From NCBI RefSeq assembly GCF_030643825.1, contig NZ_CP101717.1:1550001-1614000 (forward strand): a DNA stretch of 64,000 nucleotides. Direction: 5' to 3'. The notes below the pieces were generated by a model, which saw nothing but the letters and a program-made list of their open reading frames with translations, was not told the origin of the DNA and searched no databases. The first letter of the stretch is position 1. The number at the start of each line of letters is the position of its first letter. Below are positions 1-8,007 of the stretch, piece after piece. The DNA comes from Salinispirillum sp. LH 10-3-1 (GTDB lineage: Bacteria; Pseudomonadota; Gammaproteobacteria; Pseudomonadales; Natronospirillaceae). The translations under genes and the position numbers were made by a program.

Positions 1-252
1 ACCGGATTCTCTCCAGAGGTCGGCATCCTGAACCACGGGCATGACCACTTCCATCGAACCCGAGCGATCCATTTCCTCCCGGACGATGCGTTCTACTTTT
101 CTGAGCACGCGTAAACCGGTTGGTAGCCAGTTGTATAAGCCGGAAGCCAGTTTACGGATCATGCCGGCACGCAGCATAAGCTGATGGCTGATAACGACGG
201 TGTCGGTGGGTGTTTCTTTTACTGTGGCTGTGAGATAGCGGCTGGAGCGCAT
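1..252 (-). CDS. proS: Prolyl-tRNA synthetase, N-terminal 84 residues (partial)
   Basis: ProS charges tRNA-Pro with proline in the cytoplasm. Only the first 84 codons are inside the window; the gene runs off the left edge. From the ATG at 252 the protein shows the class II catalytic-core entry typical of bacterial-type Pro[20 protein letters not shown] at residues 22-40, then WLPTGLRVL and MPVVQ. An AAAGGA ribosome-binding site (complement of 262-267) lies 9 nt before the ATG. A possible substrate gene, tRNA-Pro(GGG), is at 24341. The family call is secure from this N-terminal block; the rest of the enzyme cannot be seen. Confidence 0.93.
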   Translation of the reverse strand, partial: MRSSRYLTATVKETPTDTVVISHQLMLRAGMIRKLASGLYNWLPTGLRVLRKVERIVREEMDRSGSMEVVMPVVQDADLWRESG

Positions 253-857
253 GGAAAAATGTCCTTTCCGAAAAGCTGTGTTAGAAGTCTAAGTCAGGCA
301 TTGTACGTTAGGTCTAGAGGGTGTGACTAGAACCACCCGTTAGCTTATTGCTGGTTTTCTGGCACGTTATTCGCTTTGCAGCTCTAAAGCGATGCGTGAA
401 CCGCACATTGGGGAGGGTTGCGAAGAGACAAAGACATTAGTATGCACTATGATGGTGCGTTGCTTTCAAATTTGCGTCACTAGTGCGCGCGTATTTATAA
501 CGTTAGCGACATTTGAAAAGCTTTTACGAATAAAAACTTTAACCGAGCTGAAGAAAAGTCTAGTTTTCTCAGTAAGGCTGAATGAACTCAGAATAACTAC
601 TAACAAGGGTTAGCCTCATGCAGTTTTTTGCTAAACACCAATATTCGCGTCCTTTAGGGTCAGAAAGTGTCATGGTGTCTCCTGCGCGTCGTTATGCCCT
701 CAGTGAGTGGTTCGACGAATAGCATCATCAGCATGCCCCAGTTTCGGTTGTATCGAGAGGGCGTTTGGTGGTGTAACTGTCGAAAGCTCTTTCGATACGA
801 GTCGGAAAATTAAAAATGCGATCAAGTGATCGAACAAAAAAAGAAACGAGGAACAAC
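253..857. other. 605-bp divergent intergenic region
   Basis: This gap separates divergent proS and the amino-acid binding protein. It is A/T-rich between about 470 and 600. I find no RNA gene and no convincing protein. A 34-codon frame at 618-722 (ATG, stop TAG, AAGGG at 605-609) is possible but unsupported. Two short palindromes lie near the right end: TCGAAAG-CT-CTTTCGA at 780-795 and CGATCA-AG-TGATCG at 819-832. They sit just upstream of the binding-protein start and could be operator sites. Confidence 0.5.
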
Positions 858-1628
858 ATGAAAACATTAATGAAAACCGTTGCCGGTACTTTGGCTTTGG
901 GTCTGGCTTTGACCGCTAGCGCTCAAGAACGCAGCGTACGTATCGCCATTGATACGCCTTATGAGCCATTCGGCTGGCAGTTGCCTGACGGCTCGCTGAC
1001 TGGTTTCGAAGTGGAACTGGGTAACGCCGTCTGCGCAGAAATGAACCTGAGCTGCGAGTGGGTTATTCAGGCATGGGATGGCATCATTCCAGGTCTGTTG
1101 TCTCGTCGTTATGACGTGATCTTCTCTTCAATGAGCATCACAGAAGAGCGTGCCCGCAGCGTGTTGTTCTCTGAGCCTTACTACACGACGCCCAGCGCTT
1201 GGTTTGCTGCTGAAGGTACAAGCATCAACCCTGCTGACCAGTCTACCTTGCAAGGTCAGCGTGTAGGTGTTCAGCGTGGGACGATTCAAGACAACTACGT
1301 CACTGAGTTGTTCGGAAACGTTGTTCAAGTTCGTCGTTATGCAACCGCTGATGATTTGGTAGCTGACCTGCGTGGCGGCCGTATCGACGCTATCTTCTTG
1401 GATTTCCCAGTGGGCGAAGAAACCATCCTGAACCACGAAGGCTATGCTGCAGTGGGTGAGCGTGTAACGTCTCCGGCGTCAATCTTCGGTAACGGTGTTG
1501 GCGCAGCGTTCCGTCGCAACGACACTGAGTTGGCTAACATCTTCAATGAAGGCCTGCGTCGTGTGAAAGAAAACGGCACATACACGGAAATCCGTGAAAA
1601 GTACTTCGACTACGACATCATGCTTTAA
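858..1628 (+). CDS. Periplasmic amino-acid binding protein (SBP family 3)
   Basis: A solute-binding protein of the polar amino-acid ABC family (lysine/arginine/ornithine, histidine or glutamine type) that captures ligand in the periplasm. The 256-residue product starts with a signal peptide (residues 1-22, cleavage near TASAQ). The family signature then follows: RIAIDTPYEPFGW, DGSLTGFEVELG, and DVIFSSMSITEERA in the first lobe. The ATG at 858 is chosen because GAGG precedes it and the signal peptide begins there; an upstream in-frame ATG at 816 would add 14 residues before the signal peptide. No permease or ATPase gene is adjacent, so it is an orphan binding protein. It is followed by a strong terminator and then a chemoreceptor gene, so a sensory role is possible but inferred. 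Exact ligand unknown. Confidence 0.88.
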   Translation: MKTLMKTVAGTLALGLALTASAQERSVRIAIDTPYEPFGWQLPDGSLTGFEVELGNAVCAEMNLSCEWVIQAWDGIIPGLLSRRYDVIFSSMSITEERARSVLFSEPYYTTPSAWFAAEGTSINPADQSTLQGQRVGVQRGTIQDNYVTELFGNVVQVRRYATADDLVADLRGGRIDAIFLDFPVGEETILNHEGYAAVGERVTSPASIFGNGVGAAFRRNDTELANIFNEGLRRVKENGTYTEIREKYFDYDIML

Positions 1629-1682
1629 TTTATCAGCTATAATGTAGTTGATTTGTTACAGCAAACGGATGTTTGTAAACGG

Positions 1683-1708
1683 AAAAGGCCCTGAATAGGG
1701 CCTTTTTT
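1683..1708 (+). terminator. Rho-independent terminator after the binding-protein gene
   Basis: A 10-bp perfect stem (AAAAGGCCCT / AGGGCCTTTT) with a GAAT loop ends in a run of T. It lies 55 nt after the stop codon at 1628 and isolates the gene from the downstream chemoreceptor. Confidence 0.9.
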
Positions 1709-1775
1709 ATGGCCATGGATGGCCGGTATGCCAGCAACGCACGACGGCATGGAAGCCGGAGGTAGTGCAATGCAG

Positions 1776-1798
1776 GAGCAATTGCCGAGGAGCAGTTG
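1776..1798. repeat. Dispersed 23-bp repeat, copy A
   Basis: The stretch GAGCAATTGC + C + GAGGAGCAGTTG matches 9667-9689 at 22 of 23 positions. Internally it holds two near-identical 9-mers (GAGCAATTG and GAGCAGTTG) in direct orientation. Both copies lie in non-coding DNA just beyond a gene or terminator. Function unknown. Confidence 0.55.
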
Positions 1799-1913
1799 TT
1801 GGTAGTTATGATAAGCGTCACCTCGGTTTAGAATTGCAGTGTTTCTGTGGTTTTTTATGAGCGATAGTGGTTTTTGAAGTGCAGGAAATAATTCACGCAC
1901 GCATCAAGTGGCA

Positions 1914-1940
1914 TTAAGTTTTAGTGTGAGCTGTCGATAG
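1914..1940 (+). promoter_or_regulatory. Probable sigma-28 (FliA) promoter for the chemoreceptor
   Basis: TTAAGTTT, 11 nt, then GTCGATAG. This matches the FliA consensus TAAAGTTT-N11-GCCGATAA at 7 of 8 and 6 of 8 positions with exact spacing. It lies 26 nt before the start codon at 1966. Chemoreceptor genes are classic FliA targets. Confidence 0.6.
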
Positions 1941-1965
1941 CGTCACTAATGTGGGAGGAAATTGC

Positions 1966-3969
1966 ATGAATTTGTCTGTAGTCCAGCGGATAGTCTTAGG
2001 CTTTGCCGTTCTGGTGGCAATCAACTTAGTGAACGCTATGTATGCTTGGCGTGGTCAGGTGGCAGTAAAAGAACAGTTCAACACCATTGATCAGCGCATA
2101 GTGCCCTTGCGGCAAGCATTGAATGACCAAATTGAAAGTCTGCTGCTGTTAAATCGAGTAGTGACTCAGTTTGTTGCAGCGGATTCGCAAGAAGAGCTGG
2201 ATCGTTTGTTTGGTACGTTCGATGGGCAAATCGTGGCATGGGAAACGTCGGTGCAGGATGTTGCAGATACTGGCCTGACCAGAAATCTCGATACCTCAGT
2301 TTATGATCAAGCAGTGCAAGACGTACGTGCTTCTGTAGAAATTGCTTCCTTTCAGTTCCCGGCCCGAATTACTTTTATTGCAAATGATCGCGCCCTGCGC
2401 GATTTGTTGAGCGAGTTCACAGATACCTGGTCGCGCTTTGACAGCGACTTGGAGTCGATGGAATTTCTTTTGCGTGACAACGACCTGATTGGATTCTTTG
2501 TTCCCTATGTACGCCGTTTGGGTTCGGAAATGGACACCTCGGTGTCTCGCCTATTGACCTTGGAGACCATTCAACAAGTCAATTTTGAATCCTTGCAGCA
2601 AGACAGCCGTGTTGATGAAATTCTGGGTATGCTGGAAGCCATTGGTGAAGAAGAAGAGCGCGTGCGTGGCGATTTACAGGTTTATATTGAAGCCTTGCAA
2701 CGTTTGGTCAATGAGGATTCAGGGGCATACGCACTGCAGACTCAATTAATACAGGCCAACATAGACCGCCGTGAAGATTTGGCAGAAATGGAAGAGTATG
2801 TCGACAATGCATTGATGGGTTATCGGGCGCTCGTGCGTGACGTTCAAGCTGCCAACAATCGTGCCAGTGCCGAAGCATTGAGTACTCAAGAAACCGTCCA
2901 GCGCGTTATGTGGATACTGACGGTGATTGCATTATTGATTGCCGTGGTCGTGGCATTCGGTGTGTCACGCGTCATTCGTCTGCCGTTAAATACGATTTTG
3001 GCCGCGCTGGATCGCCTGCAGGCGGGTTCGCTGGAAGATCCCCGCTTTGGTAAGATACGTCAGGATGAATTTGGGCGTATTCAAACCAGCATGATTAGCG
3101 TCGTTCGGAATTTGCGGACCATTGTCACGCAGATCAGAGAGGGCAGTGAGTCGGTTGATCAGTCTGTGCGCCAAGTGGTTGCAAACAGTCGCACAACGCG
3201 TGACCTGGTCTCTGAGCAACAAGGTAAGACGGACCAGATGGCGACGGAAGTGACTGAGATGGAGGCTGCGATTGCCGAAGTGGCGCGGTCGGCTCAAACG
3301 TCCTTGGAAGAGGTTTCGTCGGTTAATCAGCGCGCAATAGAGAACCAGCAGAAGATGGATACGGCCGTTCAGGCGATCGGCGTATTGAAAGACTCTCTGG
3401 TAGAGTCGTCTGAAGTCATTAACTCATTGAGTTCTGAAAGTGAGCAGATTCGTGAAATCGTCACCGTGATCCAGGGTATTGCTGAGCAAACCAACCTGTT
3501 GGCACTGAACGCGGCGATTGAAGCGGCGCGCGCAGGTGAACAGGGCAGAGGCTTCGCGGTGGTGGCGGACGAAGTAAGAACACTTGCCCAGCGCACGCGC
3601 AGCTCCACAGAAGACATTGATAACATGGTGCAGCGTTTACGTGAAAAAGCATCGGCCGCCGTCGATCACATGACCAGTAACGACGCTAAGGCGGATGAGG
3701 TAGTTCTGCAAGCGCAAACTACGGCCGCTTCGTTGCAGGAAATGTTGGCGGGACTGTCCAATATTGATCAGATGGCGCATCAGATCGCAACGGCTGCGGA
3801 AGAGCAAAGCATGGTGGCGAAGTCAGTCAGCGAGCACGTGGTAGAAATTGCAGAGTCCGCGAGTCAGGTATCGGAAAATGTCTCGAACAACTCACGGTCT
3901 TTCGAGGAAGTAGCAAAAACTGCCGACGGCCTGCAAGCGAGTGTTTCGCACTTCCAGACCGACGATTGA
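1966..3969 (+). CDS. Methyl-accepting chemotaxis protein
   Basis: A transmembrane chemoreceptor of 667 residues that passes ligand signals to CheA/CheW. It has a first membrane segment at about residues 8-28, a long, mostly helical periplasmic domain of roughly 285 residues, a second membrane segment near 313-335 (WILTVIALLIAVVVAF), a HAMP domain, and a cytoplasmic coiled coil. The conserved hairpin tip lies near 500-545 ([20 protein letters not shown], then [15 protein letters not shown]). The ATG at 1966 is chosen because GGGAGG sits at 1953-1957; a GTG at 1951 overlaps that site. The long helical periplasmic domain suggests a helical-bundle sensor rather than a Cache domain, but the ligand cannot be named. 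No pentapeptide CheR tether is visible at the C-terminus. Confidence 0.93.
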   Translation: MNLSVVQRIVLGFAVLVAINLVNAMYAWRGQVAVKEQFNTIDQRIVPLRQALNDQIESLLLLNRVVTQFVAADSQEELDRLFGTFDGQIVAWETSVQDVADTGLTRNLDTSVYDQAVQDVRASVEIASFQFPARITFIANDRALRDLLSEFTDTWSRFDSDLESMEFLLRDNDLIGFFVPYVRRLGSEMDTSVSRLLTLETIQQVNFESLQQDSRVDEILGMLEAIGEEEERVRGDLQVYIEALQRLVNEDSGAYALQTQLIQANIDRREDLAEMEEYVDNALMGYRALVRDVQAANNRASAEALSTQETVQRVMWILTVIALLIAVVVAFGVSRVIRLPLNTILAALDRLQAGSLEDPRFGKIRQDEFGRIQTSMISVVRNLRTIVTQIREGSESVDQSVRQVVANSRTTRDLVSEQQGKTDQMATEVTEMEAAIAEVARSAQTSLEEVSSVNQRAIENQQKMDTAVQAIGVLKDSLVESSEVINSLSSESEQIREIVTVIQGIAEQTNLLALNAAIEAARAGEQGRGFAVVADEVRTLAQRTRSSTEDIDNMVQRLREKASAAVDHMTSNDAKADEVVLQAQTTAASLQEMLAGLSNIDQMAHQIATAAEEQSMVAKSVSEHVVEIAESASQVSENVSNNSRSFEEVAKTADGLQASVSHFQTDD

Positions 3970-4014
3970 TCAGTAACTTTTTACGCCGCAAGGGCCGGTG
4001 CAGTAGTTTTTTAT

Positions 4015-4434
4015 CTACCACGAGCCCTGATTAGGCATAGAGAGCCACGGCTCTTGCGGCGGTAGGCTCTCACCTCTTTGCAATAGCTCAATGGATATTT
4101 GGTCCGGCGAGCGAATGAATGCCATGTATCCATCGCGCGGGGGGCGCAAGATCGTCACTCCGCTGTCCATCAGGTGCTGGCAGGTCTCATAGATGTTGTC
4201 GACCGCATAGGCGAGATGCCCGAAATTGCGCCCGCCGGTGTATTCTTCTTCCTGATCCCAGTTGTGGGTCAGCTCGATCTCGGGTGCGCCTTTTTCGGTT
4301 GCCAGAAAGACCAGTGTAAAGCGACCCTGTTCGCTGTCTTTACGACGCGTTTCAATCAGTCCCAGTTTGGTGCAAAAGAAATCCAGCGCCGCGTCGAGGT
4401 CTTTCACGCGAATCATTGTGTGTAGATACTTCAT
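4015..4434 (-). CDS. gloA: Lactoylglutathione lyase (glyoxalase I)
   Basis: Converts the hemithioacetal of methylglyoxal and glutathione to S-lactoylglutathione in the cytoplasm. The 139-residue protein has the usual bacterial GloA length and two beta-alpha-beta-beta-beta modules. The four metal ligands can be placed at H5, E54, H73 and E116, corresponding to H5, E56, H74 and E122 of the nickel-dependent E. coli enzyme. [13 protein letters not shown] and ISIELLQR are family signatures. Its ATG overlaps the stop codon of the upstream gene by 4 nt (ATGA), so the two are probably translationally coupled. Convergent with the chemoreceptor gene, 45 nt apart. Confidence 0.9.
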   Translation of the reverse strand: MKYLHTMIRVKDLDAALDFFCTKLGLIETRRKDSEQGRFTLVFLATEKGAPEIELTHNWDQEEEYTGGRNFGHLAYAVDNIYETCQHLMDSGVTILRPPRDGYMAFIRSPDQISIELLQRGESLPPQEPWLSMPNQGSW

Positions 4435-5552
4435 GGTTGCTCTCCGTAGATGTCTGATTTGAAGGGTAGCAGAGTGCGTGCTTCGGCTATATAGGCTTCC
4501 ACTTGTGCTCTTTCGTGGCGCATGTGGTGCGCGATTGCAGCATGGTATTCACGATGGGCCAGCCAGTGCGCGCTGAAAGTTGGGGTTGGCTCAAAGCCCC
4601 GCGGTATCTTGTGTTCACCTTGGGTCCCAGGGTCAAATACACGCAGTCCGTGCGCGATGGCATACTCGATGCCTTGATAATAGCAGGCCTCGAAATGCAG
4701 GCAGTCGACATCGTAAAGGGCGCCCCAATAGCGGCCGAATAAACGTTCATCACTCTTAAAGAATAGCGCACCACCAATCAATTCTTCACCGCGAAAGGCC
4801 AGAGCATAAACGGTTTGCTGCGCCATCCGAGACTGGAGCAACGTAAAAAATGATTCAGTCAGATAGCCGGTGCGTCCGCGTTTCAAATAGGTGGTGTGGT
4901 AGAACAGATAGAACTGCCGCAGCCAGTCTGATGTCATATCCACACCTTCAATCATGCGCAGCTCGACACCTTGCGCAAGCACTTTTTGTCGCTCCTTGCG
5001 CACCGTCTTACGGCGCCGTGCTGTCATATTGTCGAGGAAGTCATGGAAGTCCCGATACCCCTTGTTCTGCCAATGAAACTGGCAGTCTTGGCGTAATATG
5101 TAGTCTGGGCTCTTAAACTGTTGTGCCAGTTCGGGTTCGGGAAAGAGAATATGCCAGCCACTGGAACCGGTGTCTCTGCACAAGTCTGGCAGCTGTGCAG
5201 TCCATTCGGCGAGGTGCTCTGGCCGCCAGTCGCCCAGAATACGCGGGCCTTGTGACGGCGTGTAGGGAATGGCGGTCAGCAGCTTGGGGTAATAATTCAG
5301 TCCACTGTGCGCGTAAGCGTTCGCCCAGCTCCAGTCGAAAACGTACTCGCCATAGGAATGGTCTTTGCGGTACACCGGCATAAACAAACCATCTGTGTGT
5401 CGCGCGTGTGTCGGCTCCCAACCGGTATCGACCGTCACGCTGCCAGACTCAGCAAGAACAGACAGAAACACCTCAGTTAGAAACGGATTGCTACTACTGG
5501 GCTGTGGAAGATCGGTCGAGTTAGTTTGGGCTGCATTTAGAGACCAGTTCAT
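4431..5552 (-). CDS. FemAB/GNAT-like protein (DUF482 family)
   Basis: A 373-residue member of the DUF482 (PF04339) family, often labelled peptidoglycan biosynthesis/recognition protein and built on an acetyltransferase-like fold. Recognisable blocks are [18 protein letters not shown] near the N-terminus, TGWEPTH, and [18 protein letters not shown] at about residues 305-325. The biochemical reaction of the family is not established. It is co-transcribed with gloA through a 4-nt overlap. The N-terminal block places the start at 5552, although no strong ribosome-binding site is seen there. Confidence 0.8.
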   Translation of the reverse strand: MNWSLNAAQTNSTDLPQPSSSNPFLTEVFLSVLAESGSVTVDTGWEPTHARHTDGLFMPVYRKDHSYGEYVFDWSWANAYAHSGLNYYPKLLTAIPYTPSQGPRILGDWRPEHLAEWTAQLPDLCRDTGSSGWHILFPEPELAQQFKSPDYILRQDCQFHWQNKGYRDFHDFLDNMTARRRKTVRKERQKVLAQGVELRMIEGVDMTSDWLRQFYLFYHTTYLKRGRTGYLTESFFTLLQSRMAQQTVYALAFRGEELIGGALFFKSDERLFGRYWGALYDVDCLHFEACYYQGIEYAIAHGLRVFDPGTQGEHKIPRGFEPTPTFSAHWLAHREYHAAIAHHMRHERAQVEAYIAEARTLLPFKSDIYGEQP

Positions 5553-5710
5553 GGGGTGTTTATGTGCTCCCAGAGGTGATGGGTTGATGTACGGTAACAG
5601 AGATCACCTAGGTCACTGCCGTGGTCGGCTATAATAACAGCATAATTACCGCTATACTGCGGCGGCAATGCATTTGTCTGTACAGTGATATGTGGAGGTT
5701 CAGATTCCCG

Positions 5711-6169
5711 ATGGAAAAAAATACGGATAAAGACTCGGGTGCATTTGAGTTGGATCATCGTTTGCAATCCGACTGTGCACACGTCGGTGACTTGATGTTG
5801 TGTCGCGTGCTTCTGATGAAGGATGCCAATTACCCGTGGATAGTCCTCGTGCCCAAAAGGGAGCATGTGTCGGAGGTCTATCAATTAGACACCGATGACC
5901 AAGAACAGCTTATTTGGGAGTCGTCGTTCGTCGCGCAGTGTCTAGCGAAAGAATTCTCCGCCGACAAAATGAACGTGGCGGCGTTGGGCAACGTGGTGAA
6001 GCAGTTACACATTCACCATGTGGTGCGCAAGCACACCGATCCGGCTTGGCCAGACCCCGTATGGGGCCGGGTGGCGCCACGCGGCTATACGTCGGCACAG
6101 CTAAAAGATCGCGTACTGCGCTTACAGAAAGCGTTTCAAACCAGTACGTTCAAACCCGCAGAGTTTTGA
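5711..6169 (+). CDS. HIT-family hydrolase
   Basis: A small cytoplasmic nucleotide hydrolase/transferase of the histidine-triad superfamily, 152 residues. The catalytic motif is the Q-x-H-x-H form (Q98-L-H100-I-H102), followed by the common DPAWPDPVWG tail. The fold start is visible in LCRVLLMKDANYPWIVLVPK. The ATG at 5711 is preferred because GGAGG lies at 5694-5698; an in-frame ATG at 5690 is inside that site. Natural substrate unknown. Divergent from the DUF482 gene. Confidence 0.85.
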   Translation: MEKNTDKDSGAFELDHRLQSDCAHVGDLMLCRVLLMKDANYPWIVLVPKREHVSEVYQLDTDDQEQLIWESSFVAQCLAKEFSADKMNVAALGNVVKQLHIHHVVRKHTDPAWPDPVWGRVAPRGYTSAQLKDRVLRLQKAFQTSTFKPAEF

Positions 6170-6293
6170 GGCGCGCAGGAATAGATAAAAGTTATCTATT
6201 CCTGCCACTTTTCATCTTTCCTTCATCATCCTGAAATCACACTGTCACGACCCCTGCGCATAGTTGCTAAAGCGACTATCGAGGAGTCCAGAC

Positions 6294-6827
6294 ATGACCA
6301 AGACTATCTTCGCCAGCATTCATCAAATTGATGTACGTACCTTTACATGGTGCATGGGCCGCAAGCGGCGCGAGCGCATAACGTGGCTGAGTCGCCACCT
6401 GTCACGCACTGCAGACGGACCGATGTATCTTGTAGCTGCTTTGGTGCTGTATTTCTTTTATGACGGGTTTACGACCGCATGGGCTAACGCCATGCTGCTA
6501 GCCATTGCCGTTGAGCGTGTGTTGTACCTCATCATCAAAAAAGGTTTCAAGCGCAATCGGCCACAAGAGGCGTTGGTGGATTTTCGCAGTTTTATTCGGC
6601 CGTCAGATCAGTTCAGTTTCCCTTCAGGGCACACATCCTGTGCCTTTCTCTTCGCGACCTTTATGGCCACCCTGTTTCCACAATTCACGGTGGTGTGGTT
6701 TATCTGGGCATCAAGTATCGCGTTCTCGCGGGTTTTTCTGGGTGTGCACTTCCCGACCGATACCATGGTGGGTGCGGTGATGGGCAGTGCCACAGCATGG
6801 TGGACAATTGGGATGATGGGTTTATGA
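6294..6827 (+). CDS. PAP2-family membrane phosphatase
   Basis: An integral membrane phosphatase of the type 2 phosphatidic acid phosphatase family, 177 residues. The three active-site motifs are complete: K83-x6-RP (KGFKRNRP), PSGH at 110-113, and SR-x5-H (S145, R146, H152) followed by FPTD. Several hydrophobic segments surround them. The ATG at 6294 follows GAGGAG with a short spacer. Its stop overlaps the next gene's start (ATGA), which links it to a glycosyltransferase. Likely substrates are a lipid phosphate or an undecaprenyl- or phosphatidyl-linked intermediate; this is inference. Confidence 0.88.
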   Translation: MTKTIFASIHQIDVRTFTWCMGRKRRERITWLSRHLSRTADGPMYLVAALVLYFFYDGFTTAWANAMLLAIAVERVLYLIIKKGFKRNRPQEALVDFRSFIRPSDQFSFPSGHTSCAFLFATFMATLFPQFTVVWFIWASSIAFSRVFLGVHFPTDTMVGAVMGSATAWWTIGMMGL

Positions 6828-7888
6828 AGATATTGTACGGTGTACAGGCAACAGGGAACGGCCATATCACGCGCGCTCGCGCCATGCAGCCAGCACTGGC
6901 ACGTCGGGGTGTAGAGGTAGATTTCCTGTTTACCGGTCGGTCTCGTGAGAAACTGTTCGATATGGATGCCTTTGGGCGCTATGACGTGCGGCGAGGATTG
7001 ACATTCGCCATAGAGCGCGGCCGCGTTAACCTACCGAAAACGGTGTTGCAGGCGAATCTGTTAGAGTTGGTGCGTGATGTGCGCACCTTGGACCTGTCGC
7101 CTTACGATTTGGTGCTCACTGACTTTGAGCCGGTGTCTGCTTGGGCTGCGCGTCGCTCTGGCAAGCCATGCATTGGCATCGGGCATCAGTACGCTTTCCC
7201 TTTTGACATTCCAAAAGCCGGCGACTCTTGGGCGGCTCAGCAGGTCATGAAATGGTTCGCCCCGGCATCCATCAGCTTGGGGGCACATTGGCACCATTTT
7301 AACTCACCTATTTTGCCACCCCTGATGCACCCGACAGCGGAGACACAAGAGGCTGACTCTGACCAAATACTGGTGTATCTGCCGTTTGAAGAGGCCGCTG
7401 ATATCATGGATTTGCTGGAGCCGATAACCGACTACCGTTTTCATGTATTCACCGATGCTTTGCCGCCTGGTGTGCAAGACAATATTGAGATACATCCATT
7501 TGGCCGCGATAACTTTCAACAGAAGTTGCAGGCGTGCCAGTCGGTATTGTGTAACGCTGGCTTTGAGTTGGCCAGTGAAGCCCTGCAGCTCGGAAGACGC
7601 ATCTTGGTGAAGCCTATGCACGGGCAGATGGAGCAGGCTTCCAATGCAAAGGCGTTGCAAGAACTGGGTTATGGAACGGCGGCAAATCAACTGACGACTG
7701 AGCTGATTTTGCATTGGATGCGCACTGCGCCGTGCGTGCAGATTCGTTATCCAGACGTGGCTGATGCTGTGGCACAGTGGGTGGCCTCCGGTGACTGGAG
7801 TGGCACTGAGAATTTGGTGAATAGCCTTTGGCGTCAGGTAGATTTTGGGACACACATGAAGGCCAATAACACCCACTTGATCACCTGA
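6824..7888 (+). CDS. MJ1255/VC2487-family glycosyltransferase
   Basis: A 354-residue predicted glycosyltransferase of the GT-B type. The N-terminus MKILYGVQATGNGHITRA is the donor-side glycine loop of the MJ1255/VC2487 family (TIGR00661). The C-terminal half has CNAGFELASEALQLGRRIL and KPMHGQMEQASNA, resembling the nucleotide-sugar site of MurG-like enzymes. Its start overlaps the stop of the PAP2 phosphatase gene, so the two probably act on the same glycolipid. The acceptor and sugar are unknown. Confidence 0.82.
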   Translation: MKILYGVQATGNGHITRARAMQPALARRGVEVDFLFTGRSREKLFDMDAFGRYDVRRGLTFAIERGRVNLPKTVLQANLLELVRDVRTLDLSPYDLVLTDFEPVSAWAARRSGKPCIGIGHQYAFPFDIPKAGDSWAAQQVMKWFAPASISLGAHWHHFNSPILPPLMHPTAETQEADSDQILVYLPFEEAADIMDLLEPITDYRFHVFTDALPPGVQDNIEIHPFGRDNFQQKLQACQSVLCNAGFELASEALQLGRRILVKPMHGQMEQASNAKALQELGYGTAANQLTTELILHWMRTAPCVQIRYPDVADAVAQWVASGDWSGTENLVNSLWRQVDFGTHMKANNTHLIT

Positions 7889-7943
7889 TAAGAACGTATA
7901 GCAAGAGGTTTGACTATTCAGTAAACTATTTTTGCCAAAAGGC

Positions 7944-7972
7944 TTGAGTCTAAGTCGATCTTTGTAAATAAT
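7944..7972 (+). promoter_or_regulatory. Candidate tyrR promoter
   Basis: TTGAGT (7944-7949), 17 nt, then AATAAT (7967-7972). The -10 element falls inside the TyrR box at 7963-7980, as expected for autorepression. The predicted transcript would have a leader of only about 28 nt. Confidence 0.5.
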
Positions 7973-8006
7973 GTTTTACAAAATAACTATAGAATCGACT
8001 TAGACT
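7947..8006. repeat. 13-bp perfect inverted repeat around the tyrR operator
   Basis: The left arm AGTCTAAGTCGAT (7947-7959) is the exact reverse complement of the right arm ATCGACTTAGACT (7994-8006). The right arm ends one base before the tyrR start codon. The arms enclose the TyrR box but their centre is 5 bp off the box centre. The left arm overlaps the predicted -35/spacer, so it would not be in the transcript; this favours a DNA-binding site over an RNA hairpin. Confidence 0.8.
7963..7980. promoter_or_regulatory. Perfect TyrR box (operator)
   Basis: TGTAAA-TAATGT-TTTACA matches the TyrR consensus TGTAAA-N6-TTTACA at all twelve defined positions. It ends 27 nt before the tyrR ATG and overlaps the candidate -10 element. 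It points to negative autoregulation by the encoded TyrR. Confidence 0.9.
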
Positions 8007-8007
8007 T

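Noticed and set aside
392-613. 73-codon open frame in the proS/binding-protein gap
   Set aside because: Low-complexity, no ribosome-binding site, no family resemblance, and A/T-rich composition typical of non-coding DNA.
5549-5884. 111-codon open frame antisense to the HIT gene start
   Set aside because: It overlaps the HIT gene and its ribosome-binding region and shows no protein family features.
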